Part shown: piece after piece, positions 40,674 through 49,270 of the stretch
Position numbering within the stretch: position 1 is the first letter of the stretch
Layout of the letters: each line of letters starts with the position of its first letter
Assembly (NCBI GenBank): GCA_026707545.1
Contig: JAPOWR010000001.1
Coordinates: forward strand, 2,695,778 to 2,759,777
Direction: 5' to 3'
Length of the DNA stretch: 64,000 nt
Source: Acidobacteriota bacterium
GTDB taxonomy: Bacteria > Acidobacteriota > Thermoanaerobaculia > Multivoradales > Multivoraceae
The notes under the pieces: model-generated
What the model saw: the letters and a program-made list of their open reading frames with translations, nothing else
What the model was told of the DNA's origin: nothing
The model's database searches: none
Translations under genes and position numbers: made by a program

Positions 40674-42212
40674 ATGAGCGTAGCGCAGAGCACGGCCAGT
40701 CCGGGAGGTTCTCCCGCAGCCATCGATGCCGCCTGGGAAACGGTCATCGGACTGGAAGTCCACGTCCAGCTGCGCACCAGAACCAAGATGTTCTGCCGTT
40801 GCGAGAACCGTTTCGGCGCAGAGCCGAACGAGCTCGTCTGCCCGGTCTGCCTCGGCTACCCCGGCACGCTCCCGGTGACCAACCAGCACGCCGTCGACCT
40901 CGCGATCCGGCTGGCGCTCGCGCTCGGGTGCGACGTCAGGCGACGGTCCATCTTCGCGCGCAAGAACTACTTCTACCCCGACTTGCCGAAGGGCTACCAG
41001 ATCAGTCAATACGACCAGCCGCTTGCCGAGGGCGGATCCGTACCGCTCCCCTCCGGCCGCAAGGTCCGGCTCCATCGGATCCACCTCGAGGAAGATGCCG
41101 GCAAGCTCCTGCACGAGGTGCCCGGGGGCGGCCCTCTCCCGGGTCGGAGCCTGGTCGATTTCAACCGCTGCGGCGTACCCCTGGTGGAGATCGTGACCGA
41201 GCCCGAGATTCACTCGCCCGAGGATGCCCAAGCCTACCTGCAGACCCTCCACCAGGTCCTTCTCTACACCGGTGCAAGTGACGGGAACATGGAAGAAGGC
41301 AGTCTCCGATGCGACGCCAACCTCTCGTTGCGACCGACCGGCTCCTGCACGCTCGGCACGAAGACGGAGGTGAAGAACCTGAACTCGTTCCGCCACGTTG
41401 CCAAGGCGCTCGAGTACGAGCGGGAGCGGCAATTGCACATCCTGACCGCCGGAGGCCGGGTCGAACAGGAAACCCGGAGCTTCGAGCCCGCCAGTGGCGC
41501 CACCCGCTCGCTCAGGTCCAAGGAGGAGGCCCACGACTACCGGTACTTTCCTGAACCCGATCTTCCGACGGTGCTGCTCTCCAGGTCGCGCATCCGGCGC
41601 CAGGAAGGTCAGCTTCCCGAACTGCCGTGGGACAAGAGCGCCCGCTTCCGTGAGGCTTACGGGCTGCGCGCCGAAGAAGCCGCGCTCCTCTCCGGCAGCG
41701 TTCCCCTGGCTACGTACTACGAACGAGCCGTGGCCGCGCATCCGGCTGGCGCCCGCTCGATCGCCAACTGGGTGATGACCGAGATCCTGCGCGAGTTGAA
41801 GCAGCGAAACATCCAGATGCAGGACCGCGGTTCCGAGGACCCCGGGCACTCCGAAGAGGTGATCCCGCCGGAACGGCTCGCGGCCATCGTGGCCCTGGTG
41901 GATTCCGGTGAGTTGTCGGCCACGGCCGCCAAGGATGTGCTCGCCGAAGCCTGGGACACGACCGAAACGCCCGACGAGATCGTCGATCGGCTCGGGCTAC
42001 GACAGGTGCGGGACGACGATCGGCTCGAAGCCTGGGCCAACGCCGCCATCGCGGCCAACAGCAAGGCCGTCAACGAGTACCGCGGCGGTCGCAAGCAGGC
42101 GCTCGGCTACCTGGTCGGCCAAGTGATGAAGGCATCTCGCGGCAGCGCGGAGCCCCGGGCGGCGCAGGACATTCTGCGCCGGAAACTGACTGAAGCTACG
42201 CCGAATCCCTAG
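40674..42212 (+). CDS. gatB: Aspartyl/glutamyl-tRNA amidotransferase subunit B
   Basis: 512 residues. TVIGLEVHVQLRTRTKMFCRCENRFG, CLGYPGTLPVTN, RKNYFYPDLPKGYQISQYDQPLAEGG, DFNRCGVPLVEIVTEPEI and EGSLRCDANLSLRP are all GatB signatures. The C-terminal YqeY-like tail (ANSKAVNEYRGGRKQALGYLVGQVMKASRG) binds tRNA. With GatA and GatC (not present here) it converts Glu-tRNA-Gln or Asp-tRNA-Asn to the amide form. A TAGGAT box at 40667-40672 lies immediately before the gene. The stop shares the palindrome CTAG (42209-42212) with the convergent TPR gene. Confidence 0.97.
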   Translation: MSVAQSTASPGGSPAAIDAAWETVIGLEVHVQLRTRTKMFCRCENRFGAEPNELVCPVCLGYPGTLPVTNQHAVDLAIRLALALGCDVRRRSIFARKNYFYPDLPKGYQISQYDQPLAEGGSVPLPSGRKVRLHRIHLEEDAGKLLHEVPGGGPLPGRSLVDFNRCGVPLVEIVTEPEIHSPEDAQAYLQTLHQVLLYTGASDGNMEEGSLRCDANLSLRPTGSCTLGTKTEVKNLNSFRHVAKALEYERERQLHILTAGGRVEQETRSFEPASGATRSLRSKEEAHDYRYFPEPDLPTVLLSRSRIRRQEGQLPELPWDKSARFREAYGLRAEEAALLSGSVPLATYYERAVAAHPAGARSIANWVMTEILRELKQRNIQMQDRGSEDPGHSEEVIPPERLAAIVALVDSGELSATAAKDVLAEAWDTTETPDEIVDRLGLRQVRDDDRLEAWANAAIAANSKAVNEYRGGRKQALGYLVGQVMKASRGSAEPRAAQDILRRKLTEATPNP

Positions 42213-43393
42213 CGAGGCGGCGGCTCGTTTGCCGCTCCGGGGAGTTCCTCCAGTTGCCGGCGAAGTTCCTCACGCTGACGCTGCAACTCCTCGATGTTCC
42301 GGTTGTGCTCGTCGGCTTCCCTGTTTTCCTGCGCGATCTGCTGGTTCTCACGCACCCGCGCGGCACCAGCCGCGTTGCCCGCCAGTTCGTAGGCCGCAAT
42401 CGCCGGGCCGTACTTGTTCTGCTTCGAGAGGACGAAGCCGAGATAGTCCTGGATCTGCCTCTTCTCGGCGTCACCGGGGGCCACCGTCAGTGCGGTGTTG
42501 AGCGGTGCTTCGGCGTCGTTGTACCGCTCCAGCGAGCCGTAGGACTGCCCCAGGTAGAAGTGCGGGTGCCAGTCGTTGCCCCTCTTCGAGATCGCCTGCT
42601 GGAAGGTCGACGCCGCGGCGCCGTAGTTCTTGCCGCCCATCTGAACCTCTCCGAGCAGGAGCAGGTTGTCGAAGGAGGCACTACTCCCGACCAGACTCCG
42701 GGCGACATTCTCGGCCTTGGCGTAGATGCCGGCCTTGGCTGACCCCTGCGTGCTCCGGCCCTTGATCTTCAGGGCATTGACCAGCGTCTTCTTCCACTCC
42801 GCGTTGCTGCCGTCCATGGATATCGCCCGCTCATACGCCCTGATCGCCGCGTCGAGCTGCGCATCGCTGTGCAACAACCTGCCGTACTCGAAGCGAGTCT
42901 TCGCATCGTCGGACTTCAGATCCGCGACCTTCCCCAGGTCGGCGGCCGCGGCGCGCGTGTTCCCGAGCCGCGCGTAGCTCGCGCTGCGCATCTGGTACAC
43001 CTGGATCTGGTGGCCAGCCGGGAGGCTGCCGACGTTCAGCCGGTTGAGCGTCGCAACGCATTCCCGGGGCATGCCGCTCTTGTAGTAGGCCTGTCCCAGA
43101 TAGACCTGGCTTCCCACATCGCCGGGCTTCAACTCGAGGTGCTTCTGGAAGGCCGCAATCGACTCCTTGGCCTTGCCGCCCCGGAGCAGGGACTGGGCCA
43201 GCATCTGGTAGCCCTTCTCGAGGGCCTCCTCCTCGGTTCGCTCCTCGACGAACTGCTGGAACTCAGCGATCGCCTGGGCGTAGTTGCCGGCCCGGAACGC
43301 GGCGACTCCCTCGTCCCATCCGGCGGAAGCAGAGGACGCAACGAGTAGCGTGCAGGCCGTAGCGAGGGCGAGAACGGTTTGGCGCTTCGTCAT
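42209..43393 (-). CDS. Secreted tetratricopeptide-repeat protein of the TonB cluster
   Basis: 394 residues from ATG 43393. A signal peptide (LALATACTLLVASSASA) is followed by about eight TPR units, for example GWDEGVAAFRAGNYAQAIAEFQQF and AIAAFQKHLELKPGDVGSQVYLGQAYY, and a C-terminal coiled coil (ENREADEHNRNIEELQRQREELRRQL). It is periplasmic and probably forms part of a TonB-driven complex. It starts one base from the tonB stop (TGATG) and is the last gene of the exbB-exbD-exbD-tonB-TPR operon. No enzymatic motif. Confidence 0.85.
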   Translation of the reverse strand: MTKRQTVLALATACTLLVASSASAGWDEGVAAFRAGNYAQAIAEFQQFVEERTEEEALEKGYQMLAQSLLRGGKAKESIAAFQKHLELKPGDVGSQVYLGQAYYKSGMPRECVATLNRLNVGSLPAGHQIQVYQMRSASYARLGNTRAAAADLGKVADLKSDDAKTRFEYGRLLHSDAQLDAAIRAYERAISMDGSNAEWKKTLVNALKIKGRSTQGSAKAGIYAKAENVARSLVGSSASFDNLLLLGEVQMGGKNYGAAASTFQQAISKRGNDWHPHFYLGQSYGSLERYNDAEAPLNTALTVAPGDAEKRQIQDYLGFVLSKQNKYGPAIAAYELAGNAAGAARVRENQQIAQENREADEHNRNIEELQRQREELRRQLEELPGAANEPPPR

Positions 43394-44136
43394 CACTGGA
43401 GCTGGAAGTTGACAGTCAGGTTGTAGTAGACGGCGACCGGCTTGCCGTTCAGCGTCGCCGGCTTGAACTTCCACTGCTTGACTGCCGCGACGGCGGCCTC
43501 GCTGAGGCCCATGTGCAGACCCTTCAGTACCTTGACGTCCGTGATGTCGCCGTTCTTGTCGATCGTCGCCTGAAGAATGACGACACCCTGGATCCGCGCC
43601 TTGCGCGCAATCTCCGTGTACTGCGGCTTGACCTCGTTGATCTTCTCCGGCTTCGTCACGTCACCGGTGACGTAGATCGGTCCGGTCGGTTCCGGCGGAG
43701 GCGGCGCCTCGGGCAGGTCGAATAGATCGAGGTCGTCGACCTCCGGAATGTCGATCTCCTCGGGCTCGTCGATGCGGATCGGTTCCGGCTCGTCGGGCGT
43801 CGGATCGGGGATCGGCACCTTCTTCGACTTGGGCTTCGGAATCTGCTGCTCGACTTCCGGCGGTGGCGGCTTGAAGCGCACCTGCTGGACGACGAAGACC
43901 TTGGGCTTGGGCGGCGGCGCCACCACGTCGCCGTACAGATCGGGCAGCTTGACGATCAGCAGGATCGCGTGGAACAGCACGGCGACCCCGAACGAGTAGC
44001 GGAAGGTCTTGTTGTCCTCCCGGGTCTCCTCGACGTAGGTCAGGAGGCCCTGTTCGGCCGACGTCAGTGCGCCACTTTCTTCGGCCTGCGACTCTTCGGC
44101 CGGGGATGCAGCCGCTTCGAGGTTCTCGTCACTCAT
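43393..44136 (-). CDS. tonB: Energy transducer TonB
   Basis: 247 residues. A single membrane span ([17 protein letters not shown], ~48-64) follows a long acidic N-terminal cytoplasmic segment. The periplasmic linker is very proline- and charge-rich ([28 protein letters not shown]). The TonB C-terminal fold follows: [27 protein letters not shown] and [22 protein letters not shown]. It passes proton-motive force from ExbB/ExbD to outer-membrane receptors. GAGAAGGGG precedes ATG 44136. Confidence 0.9.
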   Translation of the reverse strand: MSDENLEAAASPAEESQAEESGALTSAEQGLLTYVEETREDNKTFRYSFGVAVLFHAILLIVKLPDLYGDVVAPPPKPKVFVVQQVRFKPPPPEVEQQIPKPKSKKVPIPDPTPDEPEPIRIDEPEEIDIPEVDDLDLFDLPEAPPPPEPTGPIYVTGDVTKPEKINEVKPQYTEIARKARIQGVVILQATIDKNGDITDVKVLKGLHMGLSEAAVAAVKQWKFKPATLNGKPVAVYYNLTVNFQLQ

Positions 44137-44226
44137 CGGGGTACCCCTTCTCAGTCAGGTCTCTGTCAGGTCTGATGTGTGGTTCCAACTACGTTCGGAC
44201 TCGGTCCTATTCCGGGTTCGGCGAAT

Positions 44227-44664
44227 CTAGTACCAGAAGCTCTGGATCTCCCGCTGCGTCGGCACCGAGATGTTGATCGGCTCCGTCAGGCCGTGGTCCT
44301 CGGCCTGACGCAGTTCGTCGTACACCACGACCATGTGCTTGTACTCGGTCGCAATATCCGGCCGGATGATCACCGGCTTCTTCGGATTCCGTTCCAGCTT
44401 CGGCTTCAGGTACTCGATGATCTCGCCGAGTTCCATCGGATTCTGGTCCACGCGGAGATTCCCTCCCGGGAAGATCTCGATCAGCACGGACTCTTCCTTC
44501 TCGATGACCGGCGGATTGTCGTCATCCTCCGGAAGCGCGAAGTCGAGTCCGCGGGTGGCCGTGAACGTGGTCGTCACCATGAAGAAGACGATCAGCAGGA
44601 AGGCGATATCCGCCATCGACGAGGTCGGAATCTCGTCGTTCGGGCGATCACGATCGATTTTCAT
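44227..44664 (-). CDS. exbD: Biopolymer transport protein ExbD
   Basis: 145 residues. PTSSMADIAFLLIVFFMVTTTF is the ExbD membrane helix with its conserved Asp. The periplasmic domain includes LRVDQNPMELGEIIEYL and KPVIIRPDIATEYKHMVVVYDELRQA. SD GGAGG before ATG 44664. A second ExbD follows upstream at 44713, so the motor contains two different ExbD-like subunits. Confidence 0.93.
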   Translation of the reverse strand: MKIDRDRPNDEIPTSSMADIAFLLIVFFMVTTTFTATRGLDFALPEDDDNPPVIEKEESVLIEIFPGGNLRVDQNPMELGEIIEYLKPKLERNPKKPVIIRPDIATEYKHMVVVYDELRQAEDHGLTEPINISVPTQREIQSFWY

Positions 44665-44712
44665 CTTGAGCCTCCATCCATCTCGTCAGACTCCAGGTTG
44701 CCGCCGCGTTCC

Positions 44713-45141
44713 TCAGAGGTCGTCGACCGTTCGCTGGTCGGACAGCAGGCGCAGATCGCGCACCTTGGCCCGTTTCAGCGCGTCGAGCACTTCGTCGACC
44801 TTCTCCCAGGGCACGTCGCCGTCGGACTTGACCACGAACGTCTTCGTCGGATCGGTCGAGATCACGGTTGCGGCCATCGACAGCACCTCGTCCGCCGCAC
44901 TGACCAGCGAGCTCTGAGAGTTGCCGTCGGACACGCGGATGCGACCGTTCGGGTCGATCGACACGTAGGCTGCCTTCTTCGGGATCTCGAACCGGAGGGT
45001 CGTCTTCGGCAACTGCACCTGGGTCTTGTCGACCTCGAAGGTGATCGTCAGCATGAAGAAGATGATCAGCAGGAAGGCGATGTCGGCCATCGAGGCCGTC
45101 GGGATGTTCGGCTTGTGCTCGATGGATGCCTTGAGCTTCAT
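44713..45141 (-). CDS. exbD: Biopolymer transport protein ExbD (second copy)
   Basis: 142 residues. PTASMADIAFLLIIFFMLTITF is the membrane helix with the same conserved Asp; the periplasmic part ends KVDEVLDALKRAKVRDLRLLSDQRTVDDL. SD GGAGG lies 7 bases before ATG 45141. Only the membrane helix is strongly similar to the ExbD at 44227, so this is an old duplication and not a recent copy. It lies 34 bases after exbB. Confidence 0.93.
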   Translation of the reverse strand: MKLKASIEHKPNIPTASMADIAFLLIIFFMLTITFEVDKTQVQLPKTTLRFEIPKKAAYVSIDPNGRIRVSDGNSQSSLVSAADEVLSMAATVISTDPTKTFVVKSDGDVPWEKVDEVLDALKRAKVRDLRLLSDQRTVDDL

Positions 45142-45175
45142 GTCGCTGTCCTCCGCCCCGGGGCCCGAATGAACT

Positions 45176-45838
45176 CTAGCTGCCTTCGCCGCTATCGGGC
45201 GAGATACCGCTGCGCTCCATCTCGCCGAAGGTCTCGAGCAGCATGTTCGCCGCCGTCTCGATGTCGCGCACGAACTTGTTGATGCGGCTCATGAAGTAGT
45301 TGTAAGCGAGCTGCGTCGGAATGGCGACCGCGAGACCGCCGGCCGTCGTGGTCAGGGCCTCCTTGATGCCCGTGGCGACCGCGCCCGGGTTGGACAGGCC
45401 CTGCGCCGCGAGCGCGTCGAAACCGGCCATCATGCCGGTCACCGTGCCGAAGAAGCCGAGCAGCGGCGCCACGTTGGCGGTCGTCGCGAGCACCGCAAGA
45501 CCGCGCTCCAGACGTCCCATCTCGAACAGCGCCGCGTTCTCGATCGTCTTCTCGATGTCTTCCTTGGGCTGGCCGTACTTCATCAGACCGGCCTTGAGGA
45601 TCGAGGCGACCGGACCCCGGTACTCCTCGCACACCTTCACGGCGTCCCGGATCGACCGGTTGACCACCAGCGCCTTCCGCACCTTGGGGAGGAACTCGTG
45701 AACGTTGATCCGGGCGCGCCACAGCGCGTACAACCGCTCGCCCACCACCGCAAGAGCGATGACCGAGAATGCGAGCAGTGGCCACATGACGGGTCCGCCC
45801 TCGTTCATCAACTTCCAGAACGTGCCACCAATGTTCAC
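45176..45838 (-). CDS. exbB: MotA/TolQ/ExbB proton channel family protein
   Basis: 220 residues from GTG 45838 with a near-perfect SD (GGAGGT, six bases upstream). N-terminal span ~20-40 (PVMWPLLAFSVIALAVVGERL), then the large cytoplasmic loop with ILKAGLMKYGQPKEDIEKTIENAAL, then two spans (LATTANVAPLLGFFGTVTGMMAGF and ATGIKEALTTTAGGLAVAIPTQLAYNYF). These are the ExbB/TolQ signatures. First gene of the TonB motor operon; the 182 bases upstream are the promoter region. Confidence 0.94.
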   Translation of the reverse strand: MNIGGTFWKLMNEGGPVMWPLLAFSVIALAVVGERLYALWRARINVHEFLPKVRKALVVNRSIRDAVKVCEEYRGPVASILKAGLMKYGQPKEDIEKTIENAALFEMGRLERGLAVLATTANVAPLLGFFGTVTGMMAGFDALAAQGLSNPGAVATGIKEALTTTAGGLAVAIPTQLAYNYFMSRINKFVRDIETAANMLLETFGEMERSGISPDSGEGS

Positions 45839-46020
45839 CTAGTTACCTCCTCAGAGCTGGTATGCCCGCCAGGAACGGGCCGAGTTGAATCGCCCACCGA
45901 CAGTGGACGCGATTCTGAACGAACGGTGACCCTGCACCGGAAGAAGTGACTGGCTCACCTTGGAACGGTGGAGCAATATAGCACACGGACCCTGCTTTGG
46001 AACCGCCGCCGTGACCCGGT

Positions 46021-46527
46021 TCAACGGGCACTCCGTGCCGCCTCCACGGCCCTCCCGAGCGGTCGCCGTTGCACGCAGCAGATCGCGACGGCCAGCGCAT
46101 CCGACGCGTCCGCACTGCGTCGGGCCACCCCCGATCCCAGCAGCACATCAACCATGCGCGCCACCTGGGTCTTGTCGGCCCGGCCGTTGCCGCACACGGC
46201 ATTCTTGACCTCGGCGGGAGACAGCTCCTCCACCTCCAGACCGCGACGACCCAGCACCGAGAGGATCACGCCGCGAGCCTGGGCAAGCGCAATCAGGGAG
46301 CGGCTGTTCTTCCCGTGGAACAGGGTCTCGAGAGCCGCCGCGGCCGGCTGCCAGCGATCGAGAGCCTGCTCCACACCCTCCGCCAGACGAGCCATTCGCG
46401 CCTCGGGACTCGGCTCCGACACGAGCGCGATCCGGCCCGAGCCCAGCTCCCTGAGCCGCGACCCCTCCTGTTCGACGACGCCGTAGCCGGTGTACCGGCT
46501 GCCCGGATCCAGGCCGAGGACAATCAA
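46021..46527 (-). CDS. ruvC: Crossover junction endodeoxyribonuclease RuvC
   Basis: 168 residues. MIVLGLDPGSRYTGYGVVE supplies Asp7; AALETLFHGKNSRS the catalytic Glu; DASDALAVAICC the last acidic pair. It cuts Holliday junctions. It starts 25 bases after the yebC stop on the same strand, a common yebC-ruvC pairing. RuvA and RuvB are not in the window. Confidence 0.95.
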   Translation of the reverse strand: MIVLGLDPGSRYTGYGVVEQEGSRLRELGSGRIALVSEPSPEARMARLAEGVEQALDRWQPAAAALETLFHGKNSRSLIALAQARGVILSVLGRRGLEVEELSPAEVKNAVCGNGRADKTQVARMVDVLLGSGVARRSADASDALAVAICCVQRRPLGRAVEAARSAR

Positions 46528-46552
46528 CGCCGCGGTCCCGCCAAGGCGCCGA

Positions 46553-47317
46553 TCAGGACGCCAGCCGCTCCAGCAACTCGTCGTCCAGGTCGAAGTTGGC
46601 CCAGACGTGCTGCACGTCGTCCTGGTCCTCGAGGGCGTCGATGAGGCGTACCAGTCGACCCGCGACCGCTTCGTCGACCCGGACCAGGTTCTGTGGTTCC
46701 ATCGTCAACGCTGCGACGCCGGCGGCGAGGCCACGCGCCTCGACTTCGTCCTTGGCGGCGTGAAAGGCCTCCACAGAGGTGTAGACGTTGTAGCTGTCCT
46801 CCTCAACGGAGAAGTCCTCGGCCTCGAGTTCCAGCGCGAGTTCGACCAGCGCCTCCTCGTCCACCCCGGACTCCTCCATGACGGAACGGTCAAACGCGAA
46901 GAACCCGCGACGCTGGAACATCCACGCGACGCAGCCGTTCTCGCCCAGGTTGCCGCCGTGCTTGGTGAACAGGTGCCGCACCTCGGACACGGTCCGGTTG
47001 CGGTTGTCGGTCAGCGTCTCGACCAGCACCGCGACACCGCCCGGACCGTACCCCTCGTACGTGACCTCCTCGTAGGACACGCCCTCGAGTTCTCCCGTCC
47101 CCTTCCTGATCGCCCTGTCGATGTTGTCTCCGGGCACGTTGTGGGCCTTCGCCTCGGAGAGCGCGTGGCGCAGCCTGGGATTGCCGGCCGGATCGCCGCC
47201 ACCGAGCCTTGCCGCCACCACAACCTCCTTGAGGATGCGTGTAAAGACCTTGCTGCGCTTGGCGTCCTGTGCCGCCTTCTTGTGCTTGATCGTGCTCCAC
47301 TTGCTATGGCCGGACAT
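46553..47317 (-). CDS. yebC: YebC/PmpR-family DNA-binding regulator
   Basis: 254 residues: MSGHSKWSTIKHKKAAQDAKRSKVF and the acidic, conserved GPGGVAVLVETLTDNRNRTVSEVRHLF with NLGENGCVAWMFQRRGFFAF are textbook YebC. Family members act as transcription regulators or, in newer work, assist translation of polyproline. The promoter region with folC is tiny (22 bases) and carries a -10-like box (see 47326). Confidence 0.96.
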   Translation of the reverse strand: MSGHSKWSTIKHKKAAQDAKRSKVFTRILKEVVVAARLGGGDPAGNPRLRHALSEAKAHNVPGDNIDRAIRKGTGELEGVSYEEVTYEGYGPGGVAVLVETLTDNRNRTVSEVRHLFTKHGGNLGENGCVAWMFQRRGFFAFDRSVMEESGVDEEALVELALELEAEDFSVEEDSYNVYTSVEAFHAAKDEVEARGLAAGVAALTMEPQNLVRVDEAVAGRLVRLIDALEDQDDVQHVWANFDLDDELLERLAS

Positions 47318-47325
47318 GACCGGTC

Positions 47326-47332
47326 TAGTCTA
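47326..47332. promoter_or_regulatory. Shared bidirectional -10 element between yebC and folC
   Basis: TAGTCT (plus, 47326-47331) lies eight bases before the folC GTG. On the minus strand TAGACT (47332-47327) lies nine bases before the yebC ATG. The two TAnnnT boxes overlap within the sequence CTAGTCTAG. Both transcripts would begin at or next to the start codon. Confidence 0.5.
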
Positions 47333-47339
47333 GCGGTCT

Positions 47340-48704
47340 GTGGAGCCAGGCGGCGCTATGCTGCGCCGCCGAGTGACCGGCCAGACCAGACCTTCGGCCC
47401 AGCAGATCCTCGACCGGCTCGAGGTCTGGGGCCAGAAGCTCGGCCTCGACGCGATCCGCGACCTGCTCGGCGCTCTCGGCGATCCCCAGAGGGGCGTGCA
47501 GGCGATCCTGGTCGCGGGCACGAACGGCAAGGGCTCGACCAGCGCCGCGCTCGCGTCGCTCCTGACGGCCGCCGGTCTCCGCTGCGGCCTCTACACCTCG
47601 CCACACCTCGAGCACGTCGAGGAGCGCCTCCGCATCGACGGCGTGGCGATCACCGAGGCCGAACTCGGTCGCCATCTCCGCCGCGTGCTCGAGGCCGCAG
47701 GATCGACGCCGCCGACCTACTTCGAGAGCCTGACCGCGGCGGCCTGGCTCCACTTCGCGGCACACCGGGTGGACGTCGCCGTGTTCGAGGTCGGCCTCGG
47801 CGGCCGCCTCGACGCAACGAACGTCTCCGAGCCCGTGCTCTCGGTGATCACCCAGATCGCCCGGGACCACGCCCAGCAGCTCGGCTGGACCCTGACCTCG
47901 ATCGCAGGCGAAAAAGCCGGCGTCATGCGACCCGGCCGCAAGTGTCTGACCTGGCGCCCGGCACCGGCAGTGCAGCGCGAACTGAACCGCTGCGCCGCGG
48001 TCTGCGGGGCGGAGCTCGTCGACGCAGGAGCCGAAGTGGAGATCTACGACCAAGTAGAAAACCAGCCGCATCTCTCGCTGGGCACGCCGAGCGCGCGGTA
48101 CACCTTCCGGGCACCTCTGGCCGGCAACCACCAACTCACGAATCTGGCTCTGGCGGTACGCGCGGCAGAGGAGTTCTGCGCGCTCTTCGGGCGCAAGCTC
48201 GACGCAGAGGCCGCCGGCCAGGGGCTGGAGGGGGTCCGCTGGCCCGGCCGGCTCGAATGGGTCGATGTCGCAGTGCACGGGGAGTACCGCCGCATCCTCT
48301 TCGACGCAGCCCACAATCCTGCCGGCGCGGCCGCGCTCCGCTCCTACCTGGACGAGGTCGGTCTCAAGTTCGACCTTCTGTACGGAGCGCTCAATGACAA
48401 ACAGCCCGAGCAGTGCCTGCCCTTACTAGCGGAACGGGCCAACCGCATCGTACTGACGGCCCCCGATCACGGACGCGCGCTGTCGCCTGAAGCACTTCTT
48501 CCGCTTCTCAAGACCCGCAACGCCGTAGCGGAAACCGACGCGGGAAGCGCGTTGGAGAGGTGCCTTGCCACGGCCAACGATCCGTCACGCTCCCTGGTCG
48601 TCACCGGCTCGCTCTACCTGGTCGGCGAGGTCCGCTCCGTCCTCCGGGCCAACTACGGCGCGCCGGCGGCAGCCCGGGATCTCGTCACCGGCTACGGTAG
48701 ATGA
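47340..48704 (+). CDS. folC: Bifunctional folylpolyglutamate synthase / dihydrofolate synthase
   Basis: 454 residues from GTG 47340 (ATG 47358 is the other choice). VAGTNGKGSTSAALASLL is the ATP-binding loop; YTSPHLEHVEERLRIDG, FEVGLGGRLDATN, AGEKAGVMRPGR, VRWPGRLEWVD and FDAAHNPAGAAALRSYL complete the Mur-ligase-like fold. It forms dihydrofolate and lengthens its glutamate tail. It is the only gene on its strand here. After its stop come ~125 bases without a gene, then convergent rpiB. Confidence 0.94.
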   Translation: MEPGGAMLRRRVTGQTRPSAQQILDRLEVWGQKLGLDAIRDLLGALGDPQRGVQAILVAGTNGKGSTSAALASLLTAAGLRCGLYTSPHLEHVEERLRIDGVAITEAELGRHLRRVLEAAGSTPPTYFESLTAAAWLHFAAHRVDVAVFEVGLGGRLDATNVSEPVLSVITQIARDHAQQLGWTLTSIAGEKAGVMRPGRKCLTWRPAPAVQRELNRCAAVCGAELVDAGAEVEIYDQVENQPHLSLGTPSARYTFRAPLAGNHQLTNLALAVRAAEEFCALFGRKLDAEAAGQGLEGVRWPGRLEWVDVAVHGEYRRILFDAAHNPAGAAALRSYLDEVGLKFDLLYGALNDKQPEQCLPLLAERANRIVLTAPDHGRALSPEALLPLLKTRNAVAETDAGSALERCLATANDPSRSLVVTGSLYLVGEVRSVLRANYGAPAAARDLVTGYGR

Positions 48705-48829
48705 AACGACGGCCACCGCCTGACCGAAGCGAGCGGAGTGCAGCGCGCGCCAACTCCCCGGCATCTCAGTAAGCGCGCGCGGCACCAGGAGGTTGACCCT
48801 CAGGCCTCCGGACAGGCGGGTGCGTTGTG

Positions 48830-49270
48830 CTACTCGACGACGACGCGGTCGATCTTGGCCACGCGCGCGGTGTGGCGGTCGCCGTCGAAGGGGGTGTCGA
48901 GGAAGACCTCGAGCAGTTCGGAGGCCTGTCCGGCGCCGAGGGCGCGGGCGCCCAGGGCCAGCACGTTCGCGTCGTTGTGGGCGCGGGACATCCGCGTCGT
49001 GAAGCTGTCGCTCGGATTGACGGCCCGGACGCCGGCGAACCGGTTCGCCGACATGGCCATGCCGACTCCGGTGCCGCACACCAGAAGACCCCGGTCGGCC
49101 TCGCCCGATGCCACGGCCCGCGCCACGGCCGCCGCCTTGTCGGGGTAGTCGGCGGGAGCCGAGGCGTCGGTGCCGAAGTCGACGACCTCGATGCCGCGGG
49201 CACGCAGAACGTCGCTCAACCGGCTCTTCAGCTCGACTCCGGCATGGTCGGCGCCGAGCGCGAACTTCAC
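48830..49270 (-). CDS. rpiB: Ribose-5-phosphate isomerase B
   Basis: 146 residues. FALGADHAGVELK, VVDFGTDASAPADYPDKA and VCGTGVGMAMSANRFAGVRA are RpiB motifs; Cys65 is the base. It interconverts ribose-5-P and ribulose-5-P. Its start overlaps the purE stop (ATGA). With rpe at 35588 it covers the isomerase part of the pentose phosphate pathway. Confidence 0.95.
   Translation of the reverse strand: MKFALGADHAGVELKSRLSDVLRARGIEVVDFGTDASAPADYPDKAAAVARAVASGEADRGLLVCGTGVGMAMSANRFAGVRAVNPSDSFTTRMSRAHNDANVLALGARALGAGQASELLEVFLDTPFDGDRHTARVAKIDRVVVE

Noticed and set aside
46490..48397. 635-codon plus-strand open frame over yebC and folC
   Set aside because: Its second half is the wrong frame of folC, and its first half is antisense to yebC.
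48705..48829. Possible small gene or RNA between folC and rpiB
   Set aside because: Only short Arg-rich frames and no convincing hairpin or promoter.
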